From: an uncultured Eubacteriales bacterium
GTDB taxonomy: Bacteria; Bacillota; Clostridia; Oscillospirales; Oscillospiraceae
Length of the DNA stretch: 64,000 nt
Direction of reading: 5' to 3'
Assembly (NCBI GenBank): GCA_900316255.1
Contig: ONCI01000002.1
Span: forward strand, 21,072 to 85,071
Shown piece by piece: positions 29,856-38,770 of the stretch; the stretch's first letter is position 1, and each line of letters begins with the position of its first letter. The position numbers were made by a program, and so were the translations under genes. The notes below the pieces were generated by a model. The model ran no database searches. It was not told the DNA's origin and saw only the letters and a program-made list of their open reading frames with translations.

Positions 29856-30812
29856 CTATTTCTTGTATCCGGTGGAAAAGTCCACCACATTCCGCAGGGG
29901 TTCTCCCGCCAGATGGGCGCGGAGATTGTCGCAGGAGATGTCCACGATCTGCTCCAGGATGTCGGGCAGGTGGAAGTTTCCGGCCACATGGGGCGTGATG
30001 AGCAGGTTTTCCAGCTGCCACAGCTCGCTCTCCGCCGGCAGGGGCTCCGTCTCCACCACGTCGATGGCGGCGGCGGCGATCTGCCCTTCCCGCAGGGCCC
30101 CGGCCAGAACATCCATGGCCACGGCGCTGCCCCGACCGCAGTTGACAAAGACGGCGCTGTTCTTCATGGCGGCAAAGCGCTCCGCCGTGTAGAAATGGAA
30201 GGTGTCAGCCGTGCCGGGCAGGATGGAGAAGATCACATCCGCCTCCGGCAGGACCCGGTCCACATCGGCGGTGAGGCAGAGCTCGTCGATCCCCGCCGGG
30301 CAGGGACCGCCACGGCGCTTCACACCGATGACCCGGGCGCCCATGGCCTTTACCAGGCGGGCATAGGCAAGACCGATGTCTCCCAGGCCCACCACCAGGG
30401 CCGTGGCATCAGAGAGACTGGTGACCGGACCCGCGTCCCTCCAGATGTGCTGCTGCTGATAGTCCCGATAGAGGTGCAGCTTCTTCATCAGCATCAGAGT
30501 CAGAGCGAAGGCATGCTCGGAGACCGCCTTGCCATAGGCGCCGGTGGCATTGGTCAGGGCGGTTCCCGGCGCCAGGATGCCGGGCTTGAGGTAGGGATCC
30601 GCCCCGGCGGAAAAGAGCTGCAGCAGCTCCAGCTTCTCCGAAGCTCCGATCCAGGCGGGAGGGGGGTTGCCAATGATGATCTGGGCCTTTTCCACCTGCT
30701 CCCGGGTCAATTCCTTCCCGGGGGCATAGGTAAAGGCACAGCCGGGGGCGGCAGCCTCCAGCTTTGCCTTATGACGGGGCTCCACCTGCAGGTTCACAAG
30801 GATGTTTTTCAT
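29856..30812 (-). CDS. D-isomer-specific 2-hydroxyacid dehydrogenase
   Basis: 318 residues. NAD-binding motif 'VVGLGDIGLAYARLVKAMG' (about 140-158). Catalytic residues are Arg in 'VFVNCGRGSAV' (about 226), Glu in 'VVETEPLP' (about 255) and His in 'LITPHVAGN' (about 274). Cytoplasmic NAD(P)-dependent oxidoreductase acting on a 2-hydroxy or 2-keto acid; substrate not predictable. Single gene. Confidence 0.92.
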   Translation of the reverse strand: MKNILVNLQVEPRHKAKLEAAAPGCAFTYAPGKELTREQVEKAQIIIGNPPPAWIGASEKLELLQLFSAGADPYLKPGILAPGTALTNATGAYGKAVSEHAFALTLMLMKKLHLYRDYQQQHIWRDAGPVTSLSDATALVVGLGDIGLAYARLVKAMGARVIGVKRRGGPCPAGIDELCLTADVDRVLPEADVIFSILPGTADTFHFYTAERFAAMKNSAVFVNCGRGSAVAMDVLAGALREGQIAAAAIDVVETEPLPAESELWQLENLLITPHVAGNFHLPDILEQIVDISCDNLRAHLAGEPLRNVVDFSTGYKK

Positions 30813-30889
30813 ACGGGCACTCCCTTTCCTTTTTTCTCTATCTTACAACAGTCTTCCGCGAAACGCAACGGAAAGCAGCCGGACAACGC

Positions 30890-30919
30890 AAAAAACCTCC
30901 CGTATTGGGGAGGTTTTTT
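30890..30919. terminator. Bidirectional terminator
   Basis: AAAAAACCTCCC (30890-30901) and GGGAGGTTTTTT (30908-30919). It ends the 122-residue gene on the minus strand. Confidence 0.9.
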
Positions 30920-30956
30920 GTGCTTCTTTTGGCTTCATCCGAAAAGGAACGCAGGC

Positions 30957-31325
30957 TCAGGGCGTGACGATGGGAAGCTCGTCTTCCTCCAGCTCCATGC
31001 CGGTGGCTGGGTCCTCAGCGGGAGCGATCTCCCCCTGCTCGGCAGGCTGGGAACTCTGCTCCGGCGCCGAAGCGCTCACGACCTTGGGCTGCGTCGTGTC
31101 CAGCGGAAGCTCACCGGGAGCCCCGCCGAAGCTGGTCTCGGCTTCCGGCTCCTCTTCCGGCTCAGCAGTCTGCTGCGGCTCGGGCTCTGACGCAGGCGCA
31201 TCCGTCTGCGCTTGTTGGGACTCAGTCGCCTTCTCGCTGCTTTCAGCCCGGGGCACGGTGACGGCCAGGACCAGGATCAGTACGAGAGCGGCCGCCAGAA
31301 TTGCCCACAGGTACTTCTTTTTCAT
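30957..31325 (-). CDS. Anchored acidic Pro/Glu-rich protein
   Basis: 122 residues. A basic start and one helix (about 4-24, 'YLWAILAAALVLILVLAVTV'), then a low-complexity exposed tail of Glu, Pro, Ala and Gln ('SEPEPQQTAEPEEEPEAETS'). Its ATG overlaps the stop of the 40-residue peptide gene by one base (TGATG), so they form one unit. No family recognised. Could be a spacer/anchor, a peptide-maturation partner, or simply a surface stalk. Confidence 0.6.
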   Translation of the reverse strand: MKKKYLWAILAAALVLILVLAVTVPRAESSEKATESQQAQTDAPASEPEPQQTAEPEEEPEAETSFGGAPGELPLDTTQPKVVSASAPEQSSQPAEQGEIAPAEDPATGMELEEDELPIVTP

Positions 31326-31447
31326 CAGCCGAAGAAATGGAAGAGGCCGCCGTCAGGATCAACGGGCAGTTCGCCACTGTCCGTAATGATGTCGGCCTTG
31401 TCCAGGATCACGACCTGGAGCTCAGGGATCTGATACATCTTTTTCAT
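31325..31447 (-). CDS. 40-aa peptide, candidate small secreted or modified peptide
   Basis: MKKMYQIPELQVVILDKADI starts the product, which ends in a Gly/Pro/Asp-rich tail finishing 'GGLFHFFG'. CGGAGGAAAT precedes the ATG. It belongs to a style of very short Firmicutes proteins (Lys-rich start, 'PxLxVVxLDxxDIIT' centre, glycine- and aromatic-rich end). There is no cysteine. A strong promoter lies upstream and an anchored protein gene downstream. Function unknown. Confidence 0.7.
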   Translation of the reverse strand: MKKMYQIPELQVVILDKADIITDSGELPVDPDGGLFHFFG

Positions 31448-31561
31448 ACGATTTCCTCCGAATCAGTTTCTCATCCGGGCAGGGCAGACTTTCCCGCCGT
31501 TCCGGTCCGTGTTAATTCTTCCAAAAGGGTAACATAATGTCACTATTCCCTCTTATTATGA

Positions 31562-31590
31562 ACTATACACCCGGTCTCTCCCCTTGTCAA
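31562..31590 (-). promoter_or_regulatory. Consensus promoter of the 40-aa peptide operon
   Basis: Minus-strand TTGACA (31590-31585), 17 bases, TATAGT (31567-31562); leader of about 105 bases containing an ATTATG motif (31531-31537). Confidence 0.8.
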
Positions 31591-31636
31591 GGGCCAGGAT
31601 CTGCCATTTTTCAGGCTTTTCCGGCCCTTGGGGAAT

Positions 31637-31682
31637 CTTGCCCGGATCTGCCGGGTGCGGAGGAAACTCCGCACCCGGGCAG
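31637..31682. other. GC-rich inverted repeat past the subtilase gene
   Basis: TGCCGGGTGCGGAG / CTCCGCACCCGGGCA hairpin downstream of the subtilase stop. No T-run, so termination is uncertain. Confidence 0.5.
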
Positions 31683-31708
31683 TTTAGGGAACAGGTTCTG
31701 CTGCAGGC

Positions 31709-34700
31709 TCAGCTTCCGAAGTAGGCCTTGGCAGCGCCGCCGTAGACATAGAGGGCCTTGGCGAGGTTCAGCAGAGCCTCATTGTCGGCAGCCTTCTCAA
31801 ACACGGCGTTCACATAGCTGTACGCGCTGTACTGGCTTCTGAGGATGACGTTGCCGTCAGCATCCTTCACTTCGAAGACGTAGGTCTTGTCGAAGTTCTT
31901 GGCAGGCACGTTCTTGGTTTCCACGCTCACGGTGCTGCCGCTCACGGTAGCCTTGATCGCCGCGCCGTCCAGGGTGAAGCTGAGGGTGGAGGCGTCCACG
32001 CCGTCGCCCAGCGTGTAGTACTGGCGGATCTTCAGCTCGTTCTGCAGAAGCATGGTGCTGCCTCTGTAGCCGATCACATCCTCATTCATGACTTCGGTGA
32101 CAACGGCGTAGTTCGCCACATCCTGAGCGGTGACGCCGGAAATGTCGCCCATGAGAGGAGCGATGTTCTCGGTGTTGTACTCGAAGTAGGTCTGCGCGTA
32201 GCTGCCCACATCGTTCAGAGCCTTCAGGAGGTTCGCCAGCTTCTCGTTGCTGGTGGAGGCATTCTTGTCGATGTAGTTCTGGGCACGGTAGGTGTAGCCG
32301 TCCAGCAGCACTTCGCCGCTCTTCTTGACCAGAGTCAGCTCGTTGCCCTCGCCGTCGAAGACCTTAAGCGTCACGTCGTCGTTGAGCTTCACAAATCCGA
32401 TATCATAGCTGAAGCCATACATCGTATCGTTTCCGCTGGTCTTCTTCTGACCCTTGCTCAGCGCGATCTGCTTGTCGTTCATGGTCACATAGGCGCCCTC
32501 GTCCGCAAGCAGTTCCTCAGTGGGGATGATATACAGACGTACGGTGAAGATGTCGCCGATGGTCAGAGTCGCGCCGCCCACGGTGACGGAGACAGCGCTG
32601 GTCTTCACGTCGGTGTAGGTCTGGCCCTCGAACTCCACCGTAGCGGTGGCGGTGATGACACCGTCGGCGCTCTCGGCGCTGATCTCAGCCTCCAGCTTGG
32701 TGATGTGGGTCGGATCGTTCTTGCAGACGAAGCTGGCTTCGGCAGCCTTGACGCCGTCCCAGGTCCAGGTGGGCTCGCCCCAATCGTGGCCGATGGCCTC
32801 GATCTCGGCTTCCTTCACATCGGTGTAGGTCTCGCCCTCAAACTCCGCCTCGGCGGTGTAGGTGGCAAGGCCGGCCTCGGTGCAGGTGGGCTCCTGGATG
32901 CTCTCGGTCACCACGGCCTCAACGGACTTGGTGGAGCCGTCCACGGGGCAGGTGAACTTGGCAATGGCGCTGCTGAAGTCATCGGCCCAGGTCCAGCCGA
33001 TCAGATCATAGGCGTGATCGTGGGGCTCCAGCACCTCGGAGATGTTAAGCTTGACCATTTCTTCCTTCGGCTCAGACTCGTTGTTCACTTCCAGGGTGGT
33101 GATGGTCACGGTGCCCTGGCTGTCCTTGTCGAAGATCAGGGTGAGGATGGGCTCGTCGGCATCGATGCCATCCAGGTCGACCCAGGCCAGCACGTACTTG
33201 CCCAGATCCTCGCTGCGGTTCAGGATGCCGTTGAACTGGGCGGAGGAGCTTGCGCTGATCAGAGTAGCGGTCTCGGGATCGAAGTCGATCACGATCTTGC
33301 CGTTGTAGCTCAGCTCATCCGCAGAGATCTGCACCATAGCCATGGTGTCGACCTTCTGCTGTTCGGAGGTGACGGGAGCGGCCTCCACGCTGACAGCACT
33401 CAGGGTGCCGCCGACTTCGTCCTCAGCGGGCTCGATGAAGCCCTCTTCCTCTTCGTCGATGGGCTCCTCATCGGGCAGATCCGCAGGAGCGGGAGCTCTG
33501 CCGGTGATGGGCTGGATCTCCTTCAGGAACACGGAGTTCGGGTCGATGGCAGCGTCGCTGTGGTCAGCCTGTTCGATCTCACCGAAGTACGGATTGATGC
33601 CGTTCTCGAAGAGGCCGCCGACAGGCCACACGCCGTCGGCAAAGCTGCCGGTCATGTAAATGCTGCCGTCGTGGTACAGATCGTCCACCATGATGATGTC
33701 GACCTTATTGGAAGCCATGTTGAAGCAGCTCCAATAGAGGCTGGCGCCGTCATAGTACAGGGACTGCCAGTAATCCAGATCGCAGGTGTAACCCAGAGAT
33801 CCGAAGTTGCTCGGCGCGAAGTTGGCATAGCTGCCGTTGTAGGGCAGGAAGCCGACATTATACAGGTTGCCGTTGGTGTCGACCAGGAAGACCCAGTCGG
33901 TAAGGCCATAGCTGGGATGATCGTACTGCTCCTCGTAAGCAATGCCGACCAGCGCAGCATTGCCGGTGTATCTGGCGAAGTTGAAGGCGCCTTCGTAATC
34001 GCCGGTGGTCTTATCCACGATCAGCACATAAGTACCGTAGACCGCCAGCATGTGGTTCTCGCCGAGGCTGGGAGCCTGGCAGATGTCCATGTAACCGACA
34101 TCGGAGGAGCCGCCGATCATCTCGACGGACCAATCCTCGGTGTTCACGGTATAGAGGTTGGAGATCAGTTCGTCGCTGTCCAGATCCGCAGCGTAGAGAA
34201 CACCGTTCTCATCGTAGGCAGCGGAGCTGATGGGCAGACGCAGGTTGGAGGCATTCAGCTTCTCATAGCCAGGCAGGCTGTTCAGGTTGAAGTCGGAGAA
34301 CCAGACCGCGCCGTTCTCGTCCCAAACGATGCCGCTCAGTTCCTTGTCAATGAACTTGACGGTGACTTCGCAGCTGCCGGACTTGGTGGGATCCAGGGCA
34401 GAGGTGGCGGTGATGACGGCAGTGCCCTCGGCCACGCCGGTGACAAGGCCGTTGTCATCCACAACAGCGACTGCCTCGTTGTCGGAGGTCCAGGTCACAG
34501 CGTCATCGATGCCCCAGGGCCGCACGATGGCGGTGAGGCGGATGCTGCCGGTGCCGATGATGGTCGCCTCGTTGGTGTTGAGCTCAACGCTCTCCACCTC
34601 GGCGTTCTCCAGATCGTCCACCAGGTTGACCTTGTAGGTGGACAGGTTCGCCGCGTAGTCATACACCTGAACCAGCAGGTAGGGGTATACATCCTCTTCG

Positions 34701-37700
34701 CCGAAGATCGCCTTCAGGTCGAAGCTGTAGTACACTTCCTTGCCGCGGATGGTGTCTTCCACAGCGCCGGCAGCGCCAAGCAGGTCGCCGGTATCCGTGA
34801 AGAGGGCCACAGCCGCGATGTACTGGTTATCGTGGGTGATGATCTCCAGGGTATCGGTAGCGGCCTCTTCCTCGACGGGCTCTTCGGGCTCGTCGGTGAC
34901 GGGCGCGTCCTCGCCCTCGTTCACACCGGCATCCTGGCCGTTGACGGGCAGCTCATAGTCGTCCTGCTCGGGGGCGGGGCTGCTGTCGCGGTAGACCTTG
35001 ACGATGTCGGGAGCGGTGCTGTCGATCACGAAGGGGATGGAGATCTCGCTGCCCTCGCCCAGGTCTTCCCAACGGACGCTGCCGTCAGGCTCGACGTAGT
35101 ACTCAAGGGCCAGCTGGTAATGGGCAGTCAGTTCGTCGCCTTCCTTCACATTCCTGGGAACATAGTTGAAGGCGGGGCTGGTGGTGGTCTGCTGCCAGGT
35201 CGCCTGGTTGCGGTAGTAGTAAACCGCATAGCCCGGGCCGCCCAGCATCTCGGAGCCCTTCACCTCGCGATCGTACTTGTCGGTCACATAGAAGCGGGAG
35301 GCGCCGGAGTTGCGGATCTGGGTAAAGCGCGCGCCGTACAGAACGTCAGCGGCGTTCAGGGCGTTGCGCTCGGGGTGATAGGTCTCGTCGTCGATCAGCG
35401 GGTTGCCGCCGAAGTAATAGGTGCCGCTGTCGCCGGCATACTTCACCAGGAAGGTCTCCTGATCCAGGGCATCCTCGCCCAGGCCGCCTGCGGCGGGATC
35501 GGCATAGTACATGTACGGGTACCAGCCTTCTTCTTCATCGCCGTCGCCGAAGCCGTACATGTACTCCAGACGGGAGCCGCGGTCGAACATGGTGGCATCG
35601 GAGAATCTGCCGTTGAAGCCGAAGACGGGGATGGAGTGCTCGATGCCCAGGGCACCGTCGGCGCTTTCGCCCTCACGGACGAAGAGGAAGCCCTCCACAT
35701 AGTTGCCGTTGATGGCGTCATACTCGCTCATGTCGTAGTTGACATAGGCGGTAATGACTGCGGTCTCGCCGGCAGCCAGCTGGATGGAGGCGCCGTTCAG
35801 GGTCTCGAAGGCGATCTTGGCATCGGCGGTATCCACGTCGCCGTCGCCGTCCAGATCGGCATCCTGGAGATTGAAGATCTCGGTGCTGTCGTCCGCGCAC
35901 CAGTCAAGCAGCAGCTGCGCGTCGGCACTGTTGGAAACGCCGTCGTTGTTGAAGTCCAGCCCCAGGTCCGCGGGAGCGTACTCCTCGCCGTTCACAGTCC
36001 AGCTGAAGTTGGCGTAAACGGGCACGGTGTACTGGGTACGGAAGACGCCGCTGTTGATCCACTGGGTGAACAGCTCGCCGTTGAGGTACAGGGACATGGC
36101 CTCATCGGTGATGTTGGACACGGTAAAGCTGGTAGCAAAGCCGCTGTCCACCTCACCGAGCTCCACCTTGACCTTGCCGTCGGCAATGGAGTCATAGGCG
36201 GAAGCGGGGGCGCTGCCGGGCAGGCCGACGATCTGGATGAGGGAGCGGGCGGTGATCGCCGCGTTCACATCCACAAGGCCGGCGCCCTGCTTCATGATGG
36301 ACCAGTAGCTGCCGGTGGCCTCCTCACGCAGAGGCATGGCAGTGGACATCATCAGGGACTGGGCGATGGCGCGCTCAGTCAGGTTGGGGAACTTCTCAGC
36401 CAGACCGGATTCACGGATGTACTGCTTCAGCACAGCGTTCACACCGGCGACCTGGGGAGAAGCCATGGAGGTACCGGACATGCCCTCATAACCGTCGTGG
36501 GCGGTGGTGGGGGCGCTGGAGCCCTTGTTGGAGCCCCAGACAGACCAGATGTTGCCGCCGGGGGCGGTGATCTCGGGCTTCATGGTCAGCGCGCCGTTGC
36601 CGCCCCAGGAGCTGAAGTCGCTCATGTTCTGGAACTCGCTGGTGGGCGTGCCCATGTTGGAGACGGAGAGGGAGTCGTTGATGGTCAGCTTGCCCTCAAA
36701 GTAGACGATGCCGTTGGCTTCCTTCTGCTCGGCAAGGCTCATCAGCAGGTAGCCGTCGTTCTGGGTGATGGAAACCGCGGGAGCGGTGAACTCATACCCG
36801 GTCAGGTTCATGTTGATGACGCCGGCCTGGTTGTTGGCGATGATGGTCGCCACAGCGCCGTTGCGGGCGCCGCCGTTGGCCTTCACGTAGAAGGAGGAGC
36901 CGCCGCGCCATGCCACAGCGATCTTGCCTTCCAGGATCTCGCTGCCGAGAGCGGCAAAGTCCTCTTCCTCAGTGCCGGCACGGGTGAGCATGATGAAATC
37001 ATACTCGCCTGCGATGCTCCTGATCGGGGCGTTGCCGTAGCTGGTCTCGGAATAGAAGATCTCGCTGCCGTCAGACGCGGAGAGGCTGTAGCCCACAGAG
37101 CCCTTGTTGTCCACGGAAGCCACGGACAGGGAGTTGTGGTAGGTGGCGGGAGAGCCGCCGGTCTGGAAGTTGACGTCATCGGCGTAGAGGTAGTTGGCGC
37201 CGGTGGAGTCATTGGACCAGCTGTAGTTGTTGCCGGCGGAGTTGGCCCAGACGAGACCGAAGCTGGTCAGCTTGTTCAGGGTCTCGGCATAGGTGTCGTT
37301 GGTGGTGTAGCCGGCGACGGAGGAGCCCAGAGACAGGTTGACGGAATCGCAGCCCAGGGTCATGGCGTCCTCGATGGCGGACATGTAGTCAGAGTCGTAA
37401 GCGCCGCCGCCCTTGCCGAAGACCTTCATGATCAGCAGCTGGGCGTCGGGAGCTTCGCCCTGGGTCATCACGGTCTCGAGCGCCTTGTCAAAGCCGTTGC
37501 CGCCGGGAACGTACTTGTTGGCAGCGGCAATGCCGGCCACGTGAGAGCCGTGCTCGCCCTGGGTGTCGTTGTCGTGGGTGATGTCATAGTCCTGGTCGAC
37601 GTAGTTGGCGCCGAAGGGGACCTTGGCGCTGCGGTACACGCCGTCCAGATCCAGGAACTTGGCCGCGTTCAGCTGATCCCACACAGCGGCCACGTCGTCC

Positions 37701-38440
37701 GCGGTCATCAGCTTGACAGGAGTCTCGCGGGTCTCGTTCAGTTCATCGATGGCATACTCGAAAGCAGCCGGATCGAAGGACTTGTGCGCGATGTCAAGGC
37801 CGGTGTCCACGATGGCGATGGTGCTGCCTGCGCCGGTGTAGCCAAGATTCCAGGCCTCGGTGGCGCCGGTCATCTCGGTGGCGGTGGCGTTTTCTACTTC
37901 ATCCGCATTGGGGAAGTAGCGCAGCTCGATCACAACATCCTTAACGCCGATCACGTTGCGAACGGCCTCAATGGAGCCGTAGGGAACGTAGGCGGAAATG
38001 ATGTTGCAGGCCAGGGTCAGGTTCCAGACAACGTCCAGCTGGGCGCCGCCGAGAGCCTCTGCGGAGATCTTGCTGGCCATAGCCTGCTGCTCGGCCAGAA
38101 GGCCTGCGCGGTAGCCGCCAGCGCTGGCGGGTGCGTAGCCCGCGTCAAGAGCGGAAGCACCGTTCAGCACGATGGATACGCGGACGAGCTCATCGTCAGC
38201 GTAGGTGGGCTCTTCCTCTTCAACCGCCTGGTTGGCGAGTGGGAGCCGTTCGGAAATGATGTCGTTGTCGACCTTCTCAAAGGGAAGCTCGACACCGGAG
38301 CCGCCGGCTTCCTCGGCGATCTCTTCCGCGGGTTCGGCTGCTTCGTTCTCGTCATCGAGAGCAAAGCCCGCAGTTCCCAGGGAAAGGATCATCGCGATCG
38401 CCAGCAGCAAGGACAGGAAACTTTTCCAGGTCCTTCTCAT
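31709..38440 (-). CDS. Giant secreted S8 (subtilisin-like) serine protease, multidomain
   Basis: 2243 residues. Signal peptide about 1-27. S8 catalytic domain: Asp in 'IAIVDTGLDIAHK' (about 212), His in 'HGSHVAGIAAA' (about 298), Ser in 'GTSMASPQVAGVN' (about 656), with a protease-associated insertion before the Ser ('TIIANNQAGVINMNLTG'), as in lactocepin/C5a-peptidase enzymes. Then a dockerin-like pair of calcium loops ('DFNNDGVSNSADAQLLLDW' and 'DADLDGDGDVDTADAKIAF', about 826-872), a Big_2 domain ('VTWTSDNEAVAVVDDNGLVT', about 1300-1370), a propeller-like stretch, a cohesin-like domain (about 1700-1790) and repeats ending in 'TDVK'. No LPXTG or membrane anchor is seen at the C-terminus ('YVYGGAAKAYFGS'). 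GAAGGAGG precedes the ATG. Degrades extracellular protein, likely part of a larger surface complex. Confidence 0.9.
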   Translation of the reverse strand: MRRTWKSFLSLLLAIAMILSLGTAGFALDDENEAAEPAEEIAEEAGGSGVELPFEKVDNDIISERLPLANQAVEEEEPTYADDELVRVSIVLNGASALDAGYAPASAGGYRAGLLAEQQAMASKISAEALGGAQLDVVWNLTLACNIISAYVPYGSIEAVRNVIGVKDVVIELRYFPNADEVENATATEMTGATEAWNLGYTGAGSTIAIVDTGLDIAHKSFDPAAFEYAIDELNETRETPVKLMTADDVAAVWDQLNAAKFLDLDGVYRSAKVPFGANYVDQDYDITHDNDTQGEHGSHVAGIAAANKYVPGGNGFDKALETVMTQGEAPDAQLLIMKVFGKGGGAYDSDYMSAIEDAMTLGCDSVNLSLGSSVAGYTTNDTYAETLNKLTSFGLVWANSAGNNYSWSNDSTGANYLYADDVNFQTGGSPATYHNSLSVASVDNKGSVGYSLSASDGSEIFYSETSYGNAPIRSIAGEYDFIMLTRAGTEEEDFAALGSEILEGKIAVAWRGGSSFYVKANGGARNGAVATIIANNQAGVINMNLTGYEFTAPAVSITQNDGYLLMSLAEQKEANGIVYFEGKLTINDSLSVSNMGTPTSEFQNMSDFSSWGGNGALTMKPEITAPGGNIWSVWGSNKGSSAPTTAHDGYEGMSGTSMASPQVAGVNAVLKQYIRESGLAEKFPNLTERAIAQSLMMSTAMPLREEATGSYWSIMKQGAGLVDVNAAITARSLIQIVGLPGSAPASAYDSIADGKVKVELGEVDSGFATSFTVSNITDEAMSLYLNGELFTQWINSGVFRTQYTVPVYANFSWTVNGEEYAPADLGLDFNNDGVSNSADAQLLLDWCADDSTEIFNLQDADLDGDGDVDTADAKIAFETLNGASIQLAAGETAVITAYVNYDMSEYDAINGNYVEGFLFVREGESADGALGIEHSIPVFGFNGRFSDATMFDRGSRLEYMYGFGDGDEEEGWYPYMYYADPAAGGLGEDALDQETFLVKYAGDSGTYYFGGNPLIDDETYHPERNALNAADVLYGARFTQIRNSGASRFYVTDKYDREVKGSEMLGGPGYAVYYYRNQATWQQTTTSPAFNYVPRNVKEGDELTAHYQLALEYYVEPDGSVRWEDLGEGSEISIPFVIDSTAPDIVKVYRDSSPAPEQDDYELPVNGQDAGVNEGEDAPVTDEPEEPVEEEAATDTLEIITHDNQYIAAVALFTDTGDLLGAAGAVEDTIRGKEVYYSFDLKAIFGEEDVYPYLLVQVYDYAANLSTYKVNLVDDLENAEVESVELNTNEATIIGTGSIRLTAIVRPWGIDDAVTWTSDNEAVAVVDDNGLVTGVAEGTAVITATSALDPTKSGSCEVTVKFIDKELSGIVWDENGAVWFSDFNLNSLPGYEKLNASNLRLPISSAAYDENGVLYAADLDSDELISNLYTVNTEDWSVEMIGGSSDVGYMDICQAPSLGENHMLAVYGTYVLIVDKTTGDYEGAFNFARYTGNAALVGIAYEEQYDHPSYGLTDWVFLVDTNGNLYNVGFLPYNGSYANFAPSNFGSLGYTCDLDYWQSLYYDGASLYWSCFNMASNKVDIIMVDDLYHDGSIYMTGSFADGVWPVGGLFENGINPYFGEIEQADHSDAAIDPNSVFLKEIQPITGRAPAPADLPDEEPIDEEEEGFIEPAEDEVGGTLSAVSVEAAPVTSEQQKVDTMAMVQISADELSYNGKIVIDFDPETATLISASSSAQFNGILNRSEDLGKYVLAWVDLDGIDADEPILTLIFDKDSQGTVTITTLEVNNESEPKEEMVKLNISEVLEPHDHAYDLIGWTWADDFSSAIAKFTCPVDGSTKSVEAVVTESIQEPTCTEAGLATYTAEAEFEGETYTDVKEAEIEAIGHDWGEPTWTWDGVKAAEASFVCKNDPTHITKLEAEISAESADGVITATATVEFEGQTYTDVKTSAVSVTVGGATLTIGDIFTVRLYIIPTEELLADEGAYVTMNDKQIALSKGQKKTSGNDTMYGFSYDIGFVKLNDDVTLKVFDGEGNELTLVKKSGEVLLDGYTYRAQNYIDKNASTSNEKLANLLKALNDVGSYAQTYFEYNTENIAPLMGDISGVTAQDVANYAVVTEVMNEDVIGYRGSTMLLQNELKIRQYYTLGDGVDASTLSFTLDGAAIKATVSGSTVSVETKNVPAKNFDKTYVFEVKDADGNVILRSQYSAYSYVNAVFEKAADNEALLNLAKALYVYGGAAKAYFGS

Positions 38441-38457
38441 GCTTCTTTCCTCCTTCT

Positions 38458-38496
38458 AAGATACTTTATATAAGGTGTCTCCACTTTATATACCTA
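38458..38496 (-). promoter_or_regulatory. Duplicated TATATAAAGT motif before the subtilase gene
   Basis: On the minus strand (T)ATATAAAGT occurs twice, about 24 bases apart, between the small propeptide-like gene and the subtilase ribosome site. Could be a promoter pair or a regulator site; not assigned. Confidence 0.4.
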
Positions 38497-38506
38497 TTTC
38501 GCTAAA

Positions 38507-38758
38507 TTATTTGCGTGAAAAACGGGGCTTCGGCGGAAGCTCCGCCCTCCCCTCCGGCATGGCCAGCAGGACCTCCGGCAGGGCAGCCGTCTTCTCCAGC
38601 TCCGTCCCTGTCATCCAGAGGGACAGGACCCGGGCGCTCTTCAGGATGCGCACAGGTCTGACCGGGCGATCCAGAAGCGCTTCCAGCTTCGGCAGAAACG
38701 CCTCGGGCTCGCAGCCTTCCTTCAGCTTCACGCTGACACGGATCTTTTCAGGCAGCAC
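38507..38758 (-). CDS. Small protein resembling a subtilisin-propeptide (I9-like) domain
   Basis: 83 residues with no signal peptide. 'KIRVSVKLKEGCEPEAFLPK' (about 5-24) followed by 'ARVLSLWMTGTELEKTAALP' (about 42-61) and 'EVLLAMPE' has the beta-alpha-beta-alpha rhythm of inhibitor-I9/propeptide domains, whose second strand is followed by '(T)xxELxxLxxLPEV'. It lies 12 bases after the lysozyme-like gene and 66 bases before the giant S8 protease on the same strand, so a standalone inhibitor or folding aid for that protease is plausible. The family resemblance is by eye and may be wrong. Confidence 0.55.
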   Translation of the reverse strand: MLPEKIRVSVKLKEGCEPEAFLPKLEALLDRPVRPVRILKSARVLSLWMTGTELEKTAALPEVLLAMPEGRAELPPKPRFSRK

Positions 38759-38770
38759 GACAGTACTCCT

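Noticed and set aside
32705-38473. 1922-codon open frame on the plus strand
   Set aside because: Exactly antisense to the subtilase gene, with GC-rich third-position bias of a shadow frame and no ribosome site.
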